Assembly (NCBI GenBank): GCA_963693365.1
Contig: CAVNZM010000003.1
Span: 14,632,001-14,696,000 of the forward strand
Direction: 5' to 3'
Length of the DNA stretch: 64,000 nucleotides
Source: Amoebidium appalachense
Lineage: Eukaryota; Ichthyosporea
The translations under genes were made by a program, and so were the position numbers. Shown in pieces: positions 60,932-64,000 of this stretch. Under the pieces are notes generated by a model that ran no database searches, was not told where the DNA came from, and worked only from the letters and a program-made list of their open reading frames with translations. How positions within the stretch are numbered: position 1 is the stretch's first letter; each line of letters opens with the position of its first letter.

Positions 60932-61962
60932 TTAAATATTAAGCCCCCCCCCCCCCCCCCGGGGACCTGCTGACCTGCAACCGTTTTATTCATCTTGTAC
61001 TTGTACTTCGTACCGTGTTCCGACTTTTTACATCTCACCCCCCCCCCCCCCCCCCTTCTCTCTGCCTGATATAACTTTCTCTCTCACATCCCACCCGGCG
61101 CCGCCATGCGCGTTTGGTTTGGGGTGGTGCACGGGAACTTGGCCAGGATAGGTGTCACAACTATGTAGGGCACTTGTTAACTGGCAACGAGTCAGACCTG
61201 ACCACATGTACACATTCTTTGGTCTCAAGACAACAACTGGATTTTCCGGGTGTGTGTGCTTGGGGGGGGGAGGATCAGTGCTGATGATCAAGCAATAATG
61301 ATGAGAAAAGGAAGAGCCCCCGGGGGGGGGGGGAGCTTTGAACATATGGGGATACGTGTATGTGTGAGCGTCTGTGTTGTGCACATATGCATGTGCCTTT
61401 TTCTTTCTCTCTCTCTCTCTCTTTCTCTCTCTCTCCTTTCTTTTTTCTTTTTTTTTTTTGGTTTTCTGGCCAGCCCGCAAAAATCGATTTCCGGATGTCG
61501 CGACTTTTAGGTTGGCGGCCGCGTGAGCCACTGGGCGGGGAACAAAGAACGACCAATCGCGCCAACGGCTGATTCATGCGCTGTGCAGGCACTGGCACCG
61601 CACTGCAGGGGAAAGGCGTTTCTTTTTTGTGTTTTTGGTTCCTTTTTTTTTATTTACCAACACCAGCTTATTTACCAACACCAGTAGCAGCTAGCTCGAC
61701 ACGTAGACAGGTGACTACAGTGCAGCACTTAGTGCGACATCTCTACATGCCCACGTATACCGTAGGCTAACACACACGCACACGCACGCACTCACTCGCA
61801 TACGCGTGAGGGTCAAAGAAACGCATGGAGGCTTCCTCTGTTCGCGTGCAGGCGTACGCCCTCCGCACGCACAGTGAACCTGCACACAGCACCAACCTTT
61901 CCTAACTATTTTTTAGATGTGCACACAATAGTGAACATAGCCACACACCCTCATGCTTCAAA
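60932..61962. other. Spacer upstream of the zinc-finger gene
   Basis: C-runs at 60945-60960 and 61039-61055, the fourth TACTTCGTAC repeat end at 61003-61035, CT-rich sequence at 61400-61440, a CCAATC box near 61551 and an 18-bp tandem duplication (TTATTTACCAACACCAG at 61650 and 61668). CTAAC and TTTTTTAG at 61902-61916 could be an intron end leading into the next gene. Confidence 0.5.
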
Positions 61963-64000
61963 ATGGAGACACACACCATTCAAGACCCTTTGCTTGACCA
62001 GCAAAAGGGAGATCATAGTCAACAACAACAACAACCAGATGTTAGTCCCCAACTCACAAACACACTAGCGCCACAGGGACACGCACACGCGCTTCCCGTT
62101 GGCGCCAAAACAAGCACACACAGTGGCGGACAAACAGAAACAACTACACCCCCTAGCGCAAAATCAACCACCCAAACCGGCATACAACCAACCCCCGACA
62201 ACCCAAAATCATCCACCGAGCCCAACACTGATAACCCACATCCATTACCCACACACCCACCAACACCGTCAGACAACACAAACAGACCCGAACAACCCAT
62301 CAGCACAAAAAGTACTGACACTAGTCCTACGCACGCACACACAAACGCAAACACACACACAGAAACATCACAACCAAACGTAAACGGGAATGACACCACA
62401 CTCGCATCTGCCATAGCCGCTGCCGCCGCCGCTGTCACCGGAACATCCACTGTGAAGGACACACGAAAATGGACATTCGAACTCGGGGTTCCAAAAGACA
62501 CCGTGAAAGAAACCACCAAGGCGACTAGGAAGCCCAAAAGTGAACCGCCGAAGGACATGCAACTCCTAACGTCAGTATTTTCCTTGAAATCAGCCCCCAG
62601 ACGGGGGCATCCCCCCGTCCACCCACTCTCACTCGGATATGCATACCCCCGGCCACCGGCCGTGCACAAATTCACATTGCCCCAGCAATTACCCCCACAC
62701 CCACCACCGCCGCCCGTCCGTCCGTTCGCGCATGGCAACACGCCCCTGGTACAACCGAAAACGGAAGGTGGGGATGAGACGAACACACCCACACCCGTTG
62801 CTTATCGCCCCTTAATGACGTATGTTCCGCTCATCCCATATCCGGCAATTGTCGAAGCGACCTTAAATTCGACACCGCCTACAACGGAGCCGGATATGGC
62901 AAGTGTGAAGAGAAAGGGGTTAACGAAGAGACCATATATGGTTAAGTTGGATAAGGATGCGGGTGGGAATGAAGCGAGTAAGGAGGGAGAAGGAAACGAC
63001 GGGGAGGAAGAGGAAGGGGCAAGTGAAGGAAAAGAAGTAGAGGAAGAGGGAGGAGAGAATGAAGGGAATGAGGGAGAAGAAGGGAGAAGAGTAGGTGAAC
63101 TTACAAGGGGAATGTCATCCTTTTACGAGGAATTAATTAGTGAAGGGGCCCAGAGGGGAAACGGGCACAGTGCAGCGAGTGAGTGGGGGTTGGTGGGGTG
63201 GCTCCCCGCAGATATAACGAGAGGAGGGACGAGGAAACGAAGGAGGGAGGATGAAAACGAGGATGAATCAGAAGAGGAAGAATGGATTTTCGGGCCTTAT
63301 TCCGGCCCGTGGAAGGATGATTTGAAAAAACCGGAAAAGGAAAAGGAAAGGGAAAAAGAAGAAAAGAAAAAGGAAAAGAAAGTGTACAAGCCCAGGAAAG
63401 TGAAGGTTTTGGACGAAGCGGCGATCGAGGCGCTGAAGGAAAAACGCCGAAAATACAAGGAAAATGGTCAAAAGAGGAAGAAGGAAAACGGGAAGGATTT
63501 GTGCGAACACAACAAGCAGCGTAGCGGGTGTAGGCACTGCAGGCCTCTCTGCCCCCACGGCAGAATCATAAACAGCACGAAACTGTGCACGAATTGCCAC
63601 CCGGAGGTGTTGTGTGAACATGGGAACAGGAGGGATTATTGTCGTCAATGCGGGGGGAAATGGATAAGAATGTGCGAACACAACAAACGGAGGGAAAGGT
63701 GTATCGATTGTCAACCGGAGAAATTCTGCCCGCACAAACGGAGACCGTATCAGTGTAAGGACTGCGGGGGGGCGAGGTTTTGCGTTCACAACAAACAGAA
63801 ACAGACGTGCCGCTTGTGCGAGGGGAACATATTCTGTCCGCACGGAAAACACAAGAACAAGTGTGTGGATTGTAACCCGGAGGGGTGGTTCCAGAAGCAC
63901 TATCGACCGACTAGACAGGGGGAGAAATATGAGGAACGCAGGCGGAAGGAGATGGAAAGATTGGAAGCGGAGAGGTTGAGAAAGTTGGCAAACGGGGGGT
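61963..64000 (+). CDS. Protein with tandem CxH-CxxC mini zinc fingers, 3' partial
   Basis: An open frame of at least 679 codons runs off the right edge. Residues 1-160 are Thr/Pro/Asn/Gln-rich, then come a short Ala-rich stretch, a Pro-rich part, long acidic Glu/Gly-rich and Lys/Glu-rich segments (about 330-505, with basic patches such as RKRRRED that may be nuclear signals), and finally seven repeats of C-x-H-(6 to 12 residues)-C-x2-C from 63502 to 63873. Examples are CEHNKQRSGCRHC, CEHNKRRERCIDC and CPHGKHKNKCVDC. Each has a CHCC set able to hold zinc. Similar tandem repeats occur in diverse protists and some large DNA viruses, mostly without known function; nucleic-acid or protein binding is inferred. 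A Lys/Glu/Arg coiled-coil-like segment follows. ATG 61963 (AAAATGG) is the first in frame after a stop at 61903, but a spliced upstream exon ending at TTTTTTAG 61916 is possible. Confidence 0.78.
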   Translation, partial: METHTIQDPLLDQQKGDHSQQQQQPDVSPQLTNTLAPQGHAHALPVGAKTSTHSGGQTETTTPPSAKSTTQTGIQPTPDNPKSSTEPNTDNPHPLPTHPPTPSDNTNRPEQPISTKSTDTSPTHAHTNANTHTETSQPNVNGNDTTLASAIAAAAAAVTGTSTVKDTRKWTFELGVPKDTVKETTKATRKPKSEPPKDMQLLTSVFSLKSAPRRGHPPVHPLSLGYAYPRPPAVHKFTLPQQLPPHPPPPPVRPFAHGNTPLVQPKTEGGDETNTPTPVAYRPLMTYVPLIPYPAIVEATLNSTPPTTEPDMASVKRKGLTKRPYMVKLDKDAGGNEASKEGEGNDGEEEEGASEGKEVEEEGGENEGNEGEEGRRVGELTRGMSSFYEELISEGAQRGNGHSAASEWGLVGWLPADITRGGTRKRRREDENEDESEEEEWIFGPYSGPWKDDLKKPEKEKEREKEEKKKEKKVYKPRKVKVLDEAAIEALKEKRRKYKENGQKRKKENGKDLCEHNKQRSGCRHCRPLCPHGRIINSTKLCTNCHPEVLCEHGNRRDYCRQCGGKWIRMCEHNKRRERCIDCQPEKFCPHKRRPYQCKDCGGARFCVHNKQKQTCRLCEGNIFCPHGKHKNKCVDCNPEGWFQKHYRPTRQGEKYEERRRKEMERLEAERLRKLANGG

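Noticed and set aside
62019-62792. 257-codon minus-strand frame
   Set aside because: Shadow of the plus-strand zinc-finger gene, whose composition and Cys/His repeats are clearly the coding sense. The same holds for the minus-strand frame at 63268-63900.

Overview
The window is eukaryotic nuclear DNA. Genes are sparse, with spliceosomal introns, TATA/CCAAT promoters, tRNA-derived SINE-like repeats, one 500-N assembly gap and a very high density of microsatellites and C/G homopolymers. Ten protein-coding loci can be supported, with a few weak exon candidates. The genes suggest a protist. An integrin-beta-like NPxF/NPxY tail on a non-integrin protein would fit a unicellular relative of animals such as an ichthyosporean, but that placement is an inference from gene content and genome texture and could be wrong.

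Layout. 1-4.3 kb: microsatellites, no convincing gene. 4.3-5.4 kb: promoter and a small secreted acidic, Asn-rich protein (+). 5.4-8.5 kb: polypyrimidine/polypurine blocks and CA repeats. 8.5-11.8 kb: three-exon long-chain acyl-CoA synthetase (-). 12-18 kb: repeats and an orphan CCAAT/TATA cluster. 18.4-21.5 kb: two-exon aquaglyceroporin (-), enclosed by a near-identical 165-bp inverted repeat. 22.8-25.1 kb: two SINE-like elements. 26.2-29.5 kb: two-exon WS/DGAT-type O-acyltransferase (+). 32.5-33.2 kb: cysteine-rich single-pass membrane protein (+). 34-41 kb: a large CT tract, CA tracts and a MITE-like element. 41.5-42.3 kb: signal-peptide protein with two ubiquitin-like domains (+). 44.6-45.1 kb: gap. 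45.9 kb: relic of the acyltransferase gene. 50.9-51.75 kb: alkaline ceramidase (-). 57.8-58.7 kb: Gly-rich membrane protein with a dual NPx(F/Y) tail (-). 62-64 kb: long frame with seven CxH...CxxC mini zinc fingers (+), running off the right edge.

Function. Four enzymes or transporters touch one area of metabolism. The synthetase makes acyl-CoA, the acyltransferase can move acyl-CoA onto alcohols or diacylglycerol, the aquaglyceroporin passes glycerol, and the ceramidase releases fatty acid from ceramide. Three or four other genes encode unrecognised secreted or single-pass surface proteins. Co-regulation is not shown.

Structural theme. Exons contain no long homopolymers, while introns and flanks are full of blocks ordered C(n), then (CA)n, often then A(n), on one strand. 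Some splice acceptors sit inside these blocks. Several low-copy repeats also end in C-runs, so part of the microsatellite load may have spread with dispersed elements.
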